Positions 48,159 to 59,456 of a stretch of DNA of 64,000 bases are shown here, piece after piece. Source of the DNA: Dioscorea cayenensis subsp. rotundata (Eukaryota > Streptophyta > Magnoliopsida > Dioscoreales > Dioscoreaceae); assembly GCF_009730915.1 (NCBI RefSeq), contig NW_024088627.1, positions 1-64,000 of the forward strand, in the 5' to 3' direction. Position numbers and translations under genes: made by a program. The notes beneath the pieces were generated by a model. It was given only the letters and a program-made list of their open reading frames with translations. It was not told where the DNA came from and did no database searches. How positions within the stretch are numbered: position 1 is the first letter of the stretch; every line of letters begins with the position of its first letter.

Positions 48159-48968
48159 CTATCGTCCGGTAGGAGGTGTAGACCCTGGTGCTCCACGGCC
48201 TAACTCTGGGCATGCTGACTTAAGGTGGCATGTCTGCCTACTCTGATAGCATCTGCGTGGCTCACAACATGGACCAGGATGAAATCTGTTGCAGTTTCGG
48301 CATCTGGGAACATTTCCAGTTAACTTTCCTCTAAAACTGCCACTCGCAGATGTAGCACCCTTTTGACTGCCCACTCGCTCGGACAACGGTTTAATTGAGC
48401 CAGATCCTGTAAAATCTGAAGAGGTGCCCTCACTCTTGCTGCGCTTGGATGCTTTTGAAAAATATGAGTTTCTTCTCTTAGCTAGATTCTCACGAAGTCG
48501 CTTACCTTTAATGACCAAATTCCAGCCGTCAAGGCCAACTGAATTACTTCCTTCAGTGACCTTGGACAAAGTTAAGCTCTAACTGATCATGTTATCTTCT
48601 ATCGGTATTGGTTGAACTGAAAAAATTAAAGGGGGTGGTGGTGGCACAAATACTGGCTCAGTACGGGGCTGTCCCCCAAATAGACTCCAATAACCAAGGA
48701 AATCACAATATTCCTGGTAGGTCAGCTGAAGGCCTTGGGTATCCCAATATGTTTTAAAGACTTGAAGAGGTTCCGGGGGTGGTGCTACTCCCGAAGTTGC
48801 AATATTAGGCTCAGGGTCTGGGACACCGGGAGCATGCACTTATGCTGCCACAGGAGGTTCATGTCCTGAACTAACCTCTTGCCTAGGAGGAGAAGGAGGT
48901 TGGACAGGAGGAGGTTCCTCAGAAGGAATATCAACACCTCGATGCGCACGTGGACGTTATGCTAGCAT
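48159..48968 (-). pseudogene. chromovirus gag, with the core region missing
   Basis: Begins at an ATG at 48,968 but meets a stop after MLA. A Pro-rich N-terminal part follows (VPDPEPNIATSGVAPPPEP). After 48,580 the frame changes and goes straight to the C-terminal part with NLVIKGKRLRENLAKRRNS and a knuckle-like CRNCNRFHPGPC. A second knuckle, CYQSRQTCHLKSACPE, has Ser where the second Cys should be. The alpha-helical gag core of about 130 residues expected between the two parts is absent, so the copy cannot make functional gag. Confidence 0.8.
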
Positions 48969-49112
48969 TCTAGCTGAAAGGAACAAGAAAAAACAAATTC
49001 CAAACTTAACTCCTACATGCATTTACGCTAAATGCAAATTAGTAATTGGATCCACTAATTAGTAGCGAAATCAACAGGTTTAGGTTCAGACTAAGATCAG
49101 CCTAAACCTTTA

Positions 49113-49124
49113 GCTCTAATACCA
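49113..49124 (-). other. primer-binding site of the chromovirus
   Basis: On the minus strand TGGTATTAGAGC, seven bases after the LTR. It matches the initiator tRNA-Met site TGGTATCAGAGC with one change. Confidence 0.88.
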
Positions 49125-49131
49125 CTAAAAT

Positions 49132-51282
49132 TGTCACGCCCTGACCTTTGTCGGGCACGTGGCAATCGCCACGACAACAAAGAGTGGACCCTACATCATC
49201 CTACCTCCTAGTCATTGTAAGGCTCAAAACAGACCCGCTATCACAATTTATTGTAGAGGGAGACAACCTCCACTACAGAACCAGCCGGGGTTCCAAATAC
49301 CACCAGAAAGTACAAATACAAGGATAATACACAGAAGTCAAGTCCAGTGGATCCATAAAGTTTATATGCATACTACAAACTAACCTGGACAAGAAGAAAA
49401 GGTCGGTCAGTCAGTCTACTGCTTGCACAGCTCAACCCAGTCCAATGTCGCAGCCTGATGAAGATGAACATAGAGTACTGAGTAACAGATGTTACCCAGT
49501 GAGTGGTGATAGCATAGATATAGCAGAGTAGTAAAGCATTCCAAATAGTAATTACCACAATAATAATAACATATAAAAGTAGATCCAGGTATCCAACAAG
49601 TTAACAGATAACACAATGATTCATAAATAGTACAGGTAAGTAACAATTTTCAACACATTGAGCATTGCTCAAAATACAGGCTGGCCTCAAACAATTCCCA
49701 AGCTAATCGTGGCCGCGACTAGCTATGGGACCACCAAGGTGTTTTTATACTTTTAAAATTCACAATACTGCCTTCCTTGGTGTTGGCCACTAAGACTCTC
49801 GTGTGGTGACCCCGGGTTTCTCACATAAAAGACCCCCTTGTCAATGGCTCCATGCACCTCTTGACCAGGGTAAACTCAGGGTTGACTACGGCACCTCCCA
49901 TTAGGTCGGAACCTGGGACCCCTCCACTACAGTGGAGGACCTAAGTCCATGTCACCATCAAAAATCAAAATGCCATGATGCAATATTTTCCAATTCCAAC
50001 TCGAGGAATCAAGCATACAATGTTTAAATATGGAAATATACATCAATTTATATTTCTTTTGCATGTAAATACATATACATATACATGTAAACATGTATCT
50101 TTCAAAATGCATATGTATAAGTATACTAGAATCATCTTTGCCAAAATAACTCCATACTCAAAATATCCATATATATATATATATATAGCAAATGAAATCT
50201 GGTTTAGCATCAAATTTATGATATAAAACATATAAAAAAAATACTATAATACTCTTATTAAGTCTATGCAATTAATAATTAAACCACTCACTAAACTCGT
50301 CGTCTCACCTTGAGATGCGCTCATAGGTCGGCAATTTCCTTCCCCTAGGAGGAAGCACCGCCACCTAGAGTCAAACAAGGAATCCAAGAACCAATGAACT
50401 CAAGAATGGTAACCAATATGCATGCGCATGCAAGGTTACATGTCGAACATGTAACTCTAGAGTTTTAGGGGAAACGACGTCATTTTGGACACAAACGACC
50501 TCAAATCAAAGTAAAACAAGTTCCAATGAATTCCAAGGAAGAAGGGCTTCGATTTGGACCAAAAGAAATACAAGAAAAGGCAAACGCGGTTTTTTGGTAC
50601 TACAGTAATTTCGGATTTACTACAGTACCCCCAAGAATTTGCTACAATAAAACAGGCCTTGTTTCAATGGTTTCTCGCCGATTTACAATACCAAAAACAC
50701 AAAGTTTCTTGACAAACATACACACAAATGAATATCAACAACATTGACTTCGATTTGAGCCCAAAAACAACTCAAACCATGGTTTATTTGTAGGTTTTCA
50801 AAAATTTCAAAAACTATGAAATACGAGGAAAATACGAAGGAAAACCTTGGATCGAAGCCTTACCACACTCAAGAGCTTGGGAAGGAAGGATTTTGAGGCT
50901 TTGATTTGAAGAAAAAGCTCTTCGATGAATTTTTTTTTCGGAATTTGGTGATCGGCCGAAATGAAGAAGAAAAAGAATGAAAACAAGAAGATAAGAAAGG
51001 AAATGAGAACATGAAAAGCCACATTGCTTCTCTTATCCTCTTAATTTTTCAGATTTTTCAATTTTTTTTAAGAAAAAGAAAATTACCAAAATGCCCTTAC
51101 TATTTGAAAATGAAAATAAATGAGTCCAAAAAACCATTTTGCCCCTGATTTTCACAAAACCTACTGTGCAATCATGCAAGGATGCCACTAGTGCAAAATG
51201 ACTATTTTGTCCCTAATGCATGCAAAAAAAAAAAAAAAATTCTAAAAAGGCATAAGGTCAAAAATCAGGACAGGGTACCACA
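49132..51282 (-). repeat. 5' LTR of the chromovirus
   Basis: 2,151 bp, TG..CA on the minus strand (TGTGGTACCCTGTCC to GGGCGTGACA). Contains a (TA)n at about 50,168-50,187, also present in the partner. Confidence 0.93.
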
Positions 51283-52586
51283 CTTACGGTCGTAAGCTTG
51301 ATTGTAACACTAGACAAAATACCTTATGGATAGGATTTACGGCCATAAGTGATCTCGTAAGGCTTAAGCTCCATCATCTCGCAGCTCCTTACAACCGCGT
51401 TCTTACGTTTGTAAGCATTCCATAAGTGGCTAGGTATAGATATGTATGACAAGGATTTTTAGGGTATCTTTTGCTCTATTTAACAGTGAGGCTTGGGGAA
51501 AGAAAGGGGCAGATCTTGATGGTTTTGGAGATGAATAAAGAGGGAGAATTAGCTGCCTAGCTTGGATTAGAGAGATTGGTGCAATCAAGGATTGTCTTAG
51601 TGGCGTTTATGGAAGGTCCTTGGGCGTCCTACGGCAATCATTTCTTTACTCAATCGAGGAGGGAGTTTTCATGTCTTCTTTAATTCTTTTTGCATCTTGT
51701 TGTTTGGATGCTTGCTCTCCCTTAATGGAGAGCTAATCTTGTAGATGCTTGGGCGTAGATGAACTCTAGGGCTTATTCTATGTTGACGTTGGCTATGGAT
51801 CTTTATGCTTTAATTATTTCTTGATTGCAATCCATATTATTTGAAATCCAATTGTTTATTTTCAATGTCTTGAATGCTATCAAGGCGAAACCCCTAGTTT
51901 CCTTGTATGATGTGCTTTGTGATGAGTAGAAATATCCCATCTAACATAAGCAAGCCACAATTGAATGGGATTATGAGTGAACCTAGCAATGGGGTACTTT
52001 TGGAGTCGAGAGTTCCCCTCCCTCAATCCTCCTGAGTGAAGTAGCAAGTAATTCTATGGTCTTTGCAATCACAGGGAATAGATTTTAAGAGAAATCACAT
52101 TTATATTATGTACGGGATTATGGACAATCTCTTCACAAGAAGGATTGCCTACTTATGAATTTTTGTTAATTCACATTGAGATTTCATAAAGTGCAATGTG
52201 GTTGTGGGGTGTTTGTATCAGTATTGTACTGAATAATTTACTATTCACCCCTCGCAATAGGGGTTTAGTACATTTTAGGATTTCTCTCGGTTCAAATAGG
52301 ATTGCTATACTTATATAGCCTTTATCCTGGACTTATAAAACCTTAGAGGGACTTTATACCCGATTATCCTGTTTTTCCCTTGATTCTCGACCGATTTCAT
52401 TTTCATATTCTTATTTTCTATTCTCTTTCTTCTAAGGCTATTTACACTCATCACAATTGTTGGTTAGGTTAGTTTTCAGAGTTTGGATTAGTACTAGTAC
52501 TCCCAATCTTCCTTATGGATCTATACCTTGCTTTCATACATACTTTACTACTTGATCGACGCGTATGCTTGTATTAACCTATGACA
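51283..52586 (+). repeat. family-B LTR, right part (split by the chromovirus)
   Basis: Resumes with the duplicated CTTAC (51,283-51,287), continues cggtcgtaagc, and aligns along its length with 54,126-55,406: TATA-like tatagatatg, the gagggagttttcatgt block, tagtactagtactcc, and an end cctatgaca. Confidence 0.85.
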
Positions 52587-53061
52587 ATACAATTCAAGAT
52601 AAAATATAAAATAATTTTGGCTAAAATATTTTAATACAAGGCTATAAGCCAAAATAATTTACTAGCTGATTATAAACTTAAAAAATTGTCTAATGCAAGC
52701 CCAAATTCAATAATTTTGCTAAACCACCATCTTGATCCTTTAAAAAATAGCTCCAACCTAGAAAAAAAAAAATAAAATAAAATAAAAGAAGAGATATAAC
52801 ATGATTGGATCCATAGAGAATCATGGTTTTTTCATTATGACAAACATGCTATGCCCTAAGGCTCATGGGGCATACCAAATTTCAAGATGTATATAAAAAA
52901 ATAATAATATTTGATCCAAATAAGTACACGTTTAAACTTTAATTGTAACTTCTTGGGGGTATTGACAACATTTTAATGATATGTTGTGGACCCCATCCTC
53001 TTTATTAGATTTTAGCTAGTTAGATACATAGATATATAAATATATTTTTGGAAAAAAGTAC
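52587..53061. other. spacer between retrotransposon parts
   Basis: AT-rich; no coding or structural feature recognised. Confidence 0.4.
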
Positions 53062-53520
53062 AAAAAAAAAGCCTTATGGTTTCCGAGTTTTGCAAAGTAA
53101 AGACAAGATTTTTTTTTCGATTCTATGATGTGTGTTTTTTCAGATTTGCAAAAAAAGAAAAAATCATCAACGGTGTTTAACTTTTTCATTTTTGGTGGTG
53201 GTAAAATCATCCATTCATGTTAAAAACCGCAAACTTGGCATAAAAAAACATGATTTTTTTTTTATTTTTGAAATTTAAGTTTTTTTTGTTTAGTGGGATT
53301 TTGAAAGAGATAGCTAAACTTTATATATATATATATATTATGTCATATAAGTCAAATTCAAAATGAACTGATGATTTTGCACTTGTGAGTTAACACCGTT
53401 AATAGCTTGGTGACGGTTCTTTCTCTTTTTGCAAATATAGGAAACCATACGTCATAGAATTGTGGGGAAAAAATCCTCTATCCTTATTTTGCAAAACTTA
53501 GAAACTACAAGGGTTTCTTT
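53062..53520. mobile_element. long-TIR foldback element
   Basis: Arms of about 120 bp, 53,062-53,180 and 53,388-53,520, are inverse-complementary with changes (gccttatggtttccgagttt against aaacttagaaactacaaggg; acggtgtttaac against gttaacaccgt). Long inverted repeats and small size suggest a MULE-type MITE. Target duplications are not clear because the right end is itself tandemly duplicated. Confidence 0.65.
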
Positions 53521-53671
53521 ATTCTTCTCTATATTTTATTATCTTCATTAACTAGGCTTATTTTTAGTAGAAATCTTCTATCCTTATTTTGCAAAACTCA
53601 GAAACACAAGTTTTTTTATTATACTTTTTTCTATATTTTATTAACTTCATTAACTAGGTTTATTCTATATT
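53471..53671. repeat. two-copy tandem duplication, period about 100 bp
   Basis: Copies start at 53,471 and 53,571 and share ctatccttattttgcaaaac, agaaac, ctatattttatta and cttcattaactagg. The first copy contains the right end of the foldback element. Confidence 0.85.
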
Positions 53672-53707
53672 ATTTGATCCACACCTTATAGGAAACCAAG
53701 GACTAAG

Positions 53708-55406
53708 TGATGAGTGTAGAATGTTATATTATTTTATATCATTTTGTACATTCATTAGGCATGTATTAGAAATATATTGTGGAATTCAATGTTAAACATA
53801 GTGTGTTTTACATTCTTAGGCTTCAAACAATACTTAAAGATGAGAGGGAACCAAAAGAAGCATTCCAGACTCAAAACGAAGAAGATGGAATTCTCTCAAC
53901 ATCAATTGGATAAGGACAAGGCAAATAGGATGGCTTATGGGCAGTTTACTGCTTGACTGACGGCCATAAGCCTTTTTTTAGAGAACATTACGAGCATGCT
54001 TATGCCCATAAGGGGGAGTCCAAAGTCAAACCAGAGGACTTTATGGGCAGGACTTACCCCAGTAAGGACCATCTAGAGGAGTTTATGAGCAGAGGTTACA
54101 CTCATAAAGGCGATCGCAAGGTCCAGCACTTACGACTGTAAACTAGACCATAACACAAACAGAAGACCTTACAACTGAGCTTTACGGCCGTAAGTGTTCT
54201 CGTAAGGCTCGCAACCCAATATCTTTAGCTCTTTATGACCACGTCCTTGCTCTCGTAAGCAGCCCGTAAGAGGTATGGTATAAATAAACCTGATGAGGAT
54301 TTTTAGGGTATTCTTTGATTGTTTTCTTAGAGGCGATGCTAGGGAAGGAAGGAGGTGAATCTCCAAGGTTTCATAGATAAGTTTTGGAGGAGATTCTATT
54401 CCATCATCAAGGAGAAGATCTTAGCCATCAAGCTCACCTTGGCAGTATTTCCGGAAGGTTCTTGGGAGTTTTTCGATGATCAACCTTTGGTATGATTAAA
54501 AAGGGGGTTTTCATGTTTATGTTCATTCTCTTTGTGTCTTGTGATTTGAATACTTGCCCTCCATTAATAGAGGGCTAATTTTGTAGATGTTTAGGCATAG
54601 TTAAACTCTAGGGTTTCATCTCTTTGGACATTAGTTGTAGATCTTTGGGATTGATTTGTTTCTTAATTGCAATCTAAGTTATTTGAATCTAATTGCGTGT
54701 TAGTATTGCTTGATTGCTATCATGGCAAAAGCCCTAGTTATCAAACTTGATGAGCTTTGTGATGAGTAGAAATACCCACCTAGCATAGGTATACCATGAT
54801 TGGAGGGAATTGTGAGTAAGCCTAGCGATATGGTACTTTGGAGAACTCTTCTCCCTCAATCCTTCCAAGTGAGTTAATGAGTTTTTTTTCACACTCTTTG
54901 CAATCATGTGGAATGGATTTTAGGAGAAATCTCATCTCTATTATGTATTTGGATAGGGGTAATATCTTTACAAGAAGAGTTGGCTAATTAAAAATTTTTT
55001 ATTAACTCTCATTGAGATCTCATGGAGCATAATGTGATTATGTGGTGACTATATTAGCACCATATCGATTCAGTTACTTCTCACCTTTGAAAGAGTGGTT
55101 TAGCATAATTTAGAAAATGTCTCGGTTCAAATAGGATTGCATACTTAGACAACCTCTGTCTTGCACTTAACAAAACCCTAGAGGAATGCTATACCCGGAC
55201 ATCATTTCCTCTCCTGAATGCTCTACTAGTTTCATATTTCTTTACTTCTATTTTCTGTTTCGTTTGTTCACACACATCACTATTTTTGTTTAGGGTAATT
55301 TTTAGAACTAGGGTTATTACTAGTAATCTCATTCTTCTCTATGGATCCACATCTTGTTTTTTAGTACCTTATTACACGATTAGCATGTACACTTGTGCCC
55401 CTATCA
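53708..55406 (+). mobile_element. solo LTR, family B
   Basis: 1,699 bp, starts TGATGAGTGTAGAATG and ends CCCCTATCA, with a perfect target duplication CTAAG at 53,703-53,707 and 55,407-55,411. TATA-like gtataaataaac at about 54,278. The region before it (53,950-54,270) is packed with imperfect palindromes of the type CTTACGGCCGTAAG. The same LTR family is present, split, at 41,326-41,475 plus 51,283-52,586. Confidence 0.92.
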
Positions 55407-55411
55407 CTAAG

Positions 55412-58400
55412 CCTCCTAATGAGGGGCGTATTGAGGAGCAAGCCTGTGTCTTTCTGGACAAAAGGGACATGGCCTAACAAGAGTATTTCTGGTAATTTTT
55501 CAAGCGGTGGAGTTTTAGTTTTTAATGGTCTCACTTGAAGGAAAATGGGTCAACGAACACAAGTCACTAGCTTTTCTTGTGAGTCATATCAAAATTTGGC
55601 CAAATTCCATCATTTAGGCCTCAAAAACCCTAATTTTGCCGTTTTTAGTAATAATTGATTTCATTATATATCTTAGGATAGAAATCTCTGATTTGTGAGC
55701 CGTTTGTGGCAATAGTCTTTATTTTGATAGATTTTTTATTTCTTGCTGATATTTGAGAATTTACAATTTTTGGTAAATTTTTGAATTATCTCCTTTCTTA
55801 GTGCTATTTTTGCCTATTTAATGTAAGCCTATGGGAAAGAGAAAATCAGTTTTGTTATCACTATTTTCTTGAGTAATAAGATTTACTCTTTTTCAATTCC
55901 TGGCTATCTTTGATCAACAGGGTTTGGATAACTTGATACCAGGCATTCGAAGGCGAATCAACGGGTTTCAAGTATACCGCTGCATCACCTCCCTTTCCCG
56001 ATTGATTGTTGGTGGATGGGTTGCAAGATCTGAAAAGCCTCCATTGTGAGTTCTACTAACAAACATGACAACTGGTAATAGTTCTAGTTATTACCTCCTT
56101 ATAGGTGTTCAATGCTGCAATTAATATCCAATTCATTGAAATATTGCAAAACTTGGTATTTTAGATGCTTTATAATTTCTAGGAAATGGTTCTTATTCGT
56201 GATGCTTGTTGTTTTTGGTTAATTAATCTCTTAGTTTAATGTTGTTCTCTCAAAAATATTTGTTGTAATGTCTTAATGATTTAGAAAACTGTTAAATCCT
56301 AGTTATGCAGCTTGGGTTGTGCATGTTGTTGTGGCTGCAAATGTTACAGTAAGCTTGTTAAAATTAACATTAGCAGTTGATGCAAGCCTTCTCTTTTATG
56401 AAATAATATTTCAGATTTCAAGGGTTCTCTTAAGAGTTGTAAATCTAATTGAAGTCGTAATATGAGTCGGATTAATACCTAATTTGCAATGTTGTTCAAC
56501 AAGATATCTTTAACTAACATTTATGTGGATCAAAATTATGAACTAATATAAATAGTTACGAGGTATTCAAAGTAAATTTGTAGATGACCATCTTTCATCA
56601 TGGATATTTTACCTGGCGAACAAAACAATAGTAGCTTTCATTTTCTTTAAACATAGAAGTCAACTTTACATTAACTTTTCTCATAAGTCGTGAATACTTA
56701 GAAATTGTATTTGAGCATTGATTCCACTCATGGAAGGTCCCATGAGGAAACAAATTCATGAAATACTACCCTAATTTATTACATGTGAATTTAAAGGATC
56801 AAAAGCATGTTGAGGTGTGCTATGATTTTAATCTAAATAATGACATGGCTCCTTGATAGGTGTCTTGATGCCCTTTACCTTGGTCTTCTGTTCTATATTT
56901 TATTTATTTTTTTAACTTATTCATGCTTTATATTCTTTTGCCAAAGTGAATCTTGCCAATCATGTCATTCTTCTACCGTATACCGATTTTCCTCAAGGCA
57001 AAACTTTAGTTAAGTTGTATGTTTTTGAAAGGGATCAGTGTCCATGATTATCATGTTGGTGTTCTTTATAGTTCTTCTCATAGCTGATGTGATTTCAAGA
57101 TTGAATTAGAAGAATGGATGATTTTTGTTATGATATCTCCCTATCATTTGTGTTGTTCTGATTTTTTGTTTAACAGATTGTAATATTAGGAATGCTTTTA
57201 AGTAAAGTAGAATTGGTTTTATGTTTATCAGATATTTTGTGGAGGGTTGATATGTTTTTTGTACTTGAGGGTGGAGGAGGTGAATTGGCAGAGGTTGAGT
57301 CTCATGATGTAGAATTCTAAAAATATGTTTTTCCTACAGAGCTAAGGCACGGATCATTGCTGAACTCGAGGAGTTACCAGATTCTCTCAGTTTCGATTTG
57401 GGTTTTGGAAATTTGCTAGTATCAAGTACCTAAAACCACATAATTTTTTTTGTGAAATTAAAATTATTATTAATATTTTTTGATGCTTTAAATTTATTTA
57501 TTTACTTATTTGTTTATTTATGTAATTATTTATTTTTTTACTTGTTGAATAATTTTCAATTTTCAGTTTGTACTTGTTATTTACAAAATTAGTTGCTATT
57601 TGTTACCTATAATATGAATGGCTTATTTTCTTAGAAAAATGGGATCATGCAAATGCTATCATTTTTGCTCCAATGAAATTTTTATAAATTTTTGAATTGT
57701 AATTCTAGTTTACACCTTGGCTTTTCTAAAAAGCAATTATTTTGGTAGTAAAGCTATTTCGAATAAATACTTTTAGTCTCCAAATCAACTATGTAATAAC
57801 CCTGCTAATGGAGTCAAACATTGATCATGTCGACATAAAAATTCTACAAAAATGACTAAAGTTTCACACAGCTCAGTCTGTGAAACGACAACGACCTATG
57901 AAATTCTCACTTAGGTCATCAAGTATAAACAAATGATCTCTGATATTTTAATTTGAATCATCCAATATAAATAAATGACCTCTAACATTCTATTGCGAAA
58001 TTAGTTGGGAAACATATACTTTGATATTTTGGTGAGATTTGGAGTGCATTTTTGTTAAATTTATCTGATCCTATTAATTGCATTACTTTGATAGCGTTTA
58101 TTCTGAATTTGAATTTCTAGAATTCTGTATGATCATAATTACTTTTAGTGGTTTACTTATAGATTAAGAAGCTCATTAGTTTCTTATTATTTTTTTTAAA
58201 TCAAGAATCCAGTAAACCAGTGAGTAGCTTAGTAATGGTTATTGAATAAAAGTAGATTACCAACTAGTCGATTTATTAATTTCTATTTCTTTTTTAGACT
58301 TTGGACTTCATAATCTTTAATACCTTTTGTATTTCTAATAATTGGTATTTATTCATTTGTAGGTTATGGTTTGTTGGATTATATAAATTGTTCTAAGACA

Positions 58401-58473
58401 GGTTCTAAGGCCTAGCATGCCTAGTGGGTTATGCCCTATGCTTATGTTGTTGCTTGTTTGGACACAGGTAACA
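55412..58473 (+). repeat. probable 5' LTR and flank of the right-hand gypsy element
   Basis: Non-coding. It ends ggtaaca, followed nine bases later by a primer-binding-site-like tagtatcaaag, the same spacing pattern as in the chromovirus. The LTR start could not be located because the partner LTR is outside the window. One stretch (57,334-57,420) looks exon-like but I recognise no protein. Confidence 0.4.
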
Positions 58474-58649
58474 AATTTTCAGTAGTATCAAAGTGTTAGT
58501 CAAATTTGATCTTAGTACTCTAGATAGAACAATGTGATTTAAAGTATTAGGCGGTCACATTCTACTTCAACTTAAAATCATTTTTGTTAGTAGTTAAACT
58601 AGTAGAGTTATTTTGTGGCTTTGATTCCAATTTGGCTTTACCTCGTAGA

Positions 58650-59456
58650 ATGTCACCTCACAGAGCCACTAAAAGTTTAAATGAACTAATGGAATAGTCA
58701 CTCATTGCTAGGGAAGCCCATGCTGGAGAAGGGGTTGATATTGGTAATAGTCAAGAAGTTATGTTGGAATTTATACATAAAGCAGTGGAGTTGGTGTGAG
58801 AGCAGAGGCAATCCCAAACTCCAACAACCTCTCATTCTCCCCCTCCCCTCCTCCTCCTCCTCCTCCTCCTCCTCCTTCTTTATCTAAAGTGCCCAAAGAG
58901 ATGACCATTATGGAATTCAAGAGATTAGGGCTACCAACATTTGAGGGTACTACGAACCTAGATGAGGCTAAGGAGTGGGTTAAGGAGATGGAAAAGGCTT
59001 TTGCTGTGATGAGGTGTAACGTTGAGGATAAGCTTGGATTTGGCGTCTACATGCTAAAGGGAGAGACAAACAACTTGTATAAAGGATAAATTCATATTTG
59101 GCAAGGGAAGAGCTTTGAAATATGGGAGCAGCTAATAGAGGCCTTGTTTAGAAATTACTTCAATGGGGACAAGATCATCTAACTGGAAAGGAAATTCATC
59201 CATTTGATTTAGGGAAATATATTGATGGATGAGTATGAAATGAAGTTCTATAGCCTTTCCAAATACACTATAAAATTGGTAGATGATGATGAGAGTTGAG
59301 TGTGACACTTCGAGGAAGGTCTGCATCTGCACATTTATAGGGGGTTAGCCTCCTTACACCTATCTAGCTATGTAGAAGTTATGGGGAATGCTAAGTCCTT
59401 GAATGTTGTTTAGAGGGACACTAAAGATCAGAAGAAGAAATTTTAGAAAAGGTGAG
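58650..59456 (+). pseudogene. gypsy gag, N-terminal and core part
   Basis: Starts MSPHRATKSLNELME then a stop. A frame from 58,796 passes a poly-Pro stretch from (TCC)n at about 58,848-58,877 and gives EFKRLGLPTFEGTTNLDEAK, EWVKEMEKAFAVM and LGFGVYMLKGE, the gag core seen in plant gypsy elements. It continues in pieces (WEQLIEALFRNYF, DEYEMKFYSLSKYT) with stops to the LTR insertion. Confidence 0.85.

Larger units (their letters stand above)
41476..51282 (-). mobile_element. Ty3/gypsy chromovirus (Tekay/Del-like), full structure, inactive
   Basis: A 9.8-kb element with two LTRs, primer-binding site, gag, protease, RT, RNase H, integrase and a C-terminal chromodomain-like tail, in that order on the minus strand (RT before integrase marks Ty3/gypsy). 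A 5-bp target duplication CTTAC flanks it (41,471-41,475; 51,283-51,287) within an older LTR. Every coding module has stops or frameshifts and most of the gag core is missing. The tail VRILDRIEKVLRGKVVPVVK followed by EELTWEPEWFMKERYPDLF resembles the Tekay/Del clade. Confidence 0.92.

Noticed and set aside
52587..53707. Internal region of a complete element between two family-B LTRs
   Set aside because: The right-hand LTR has its own perfect CTAAG duplication on both sides, so it is a separate solo LTR and the 1.1 kb between is not its internal domain.
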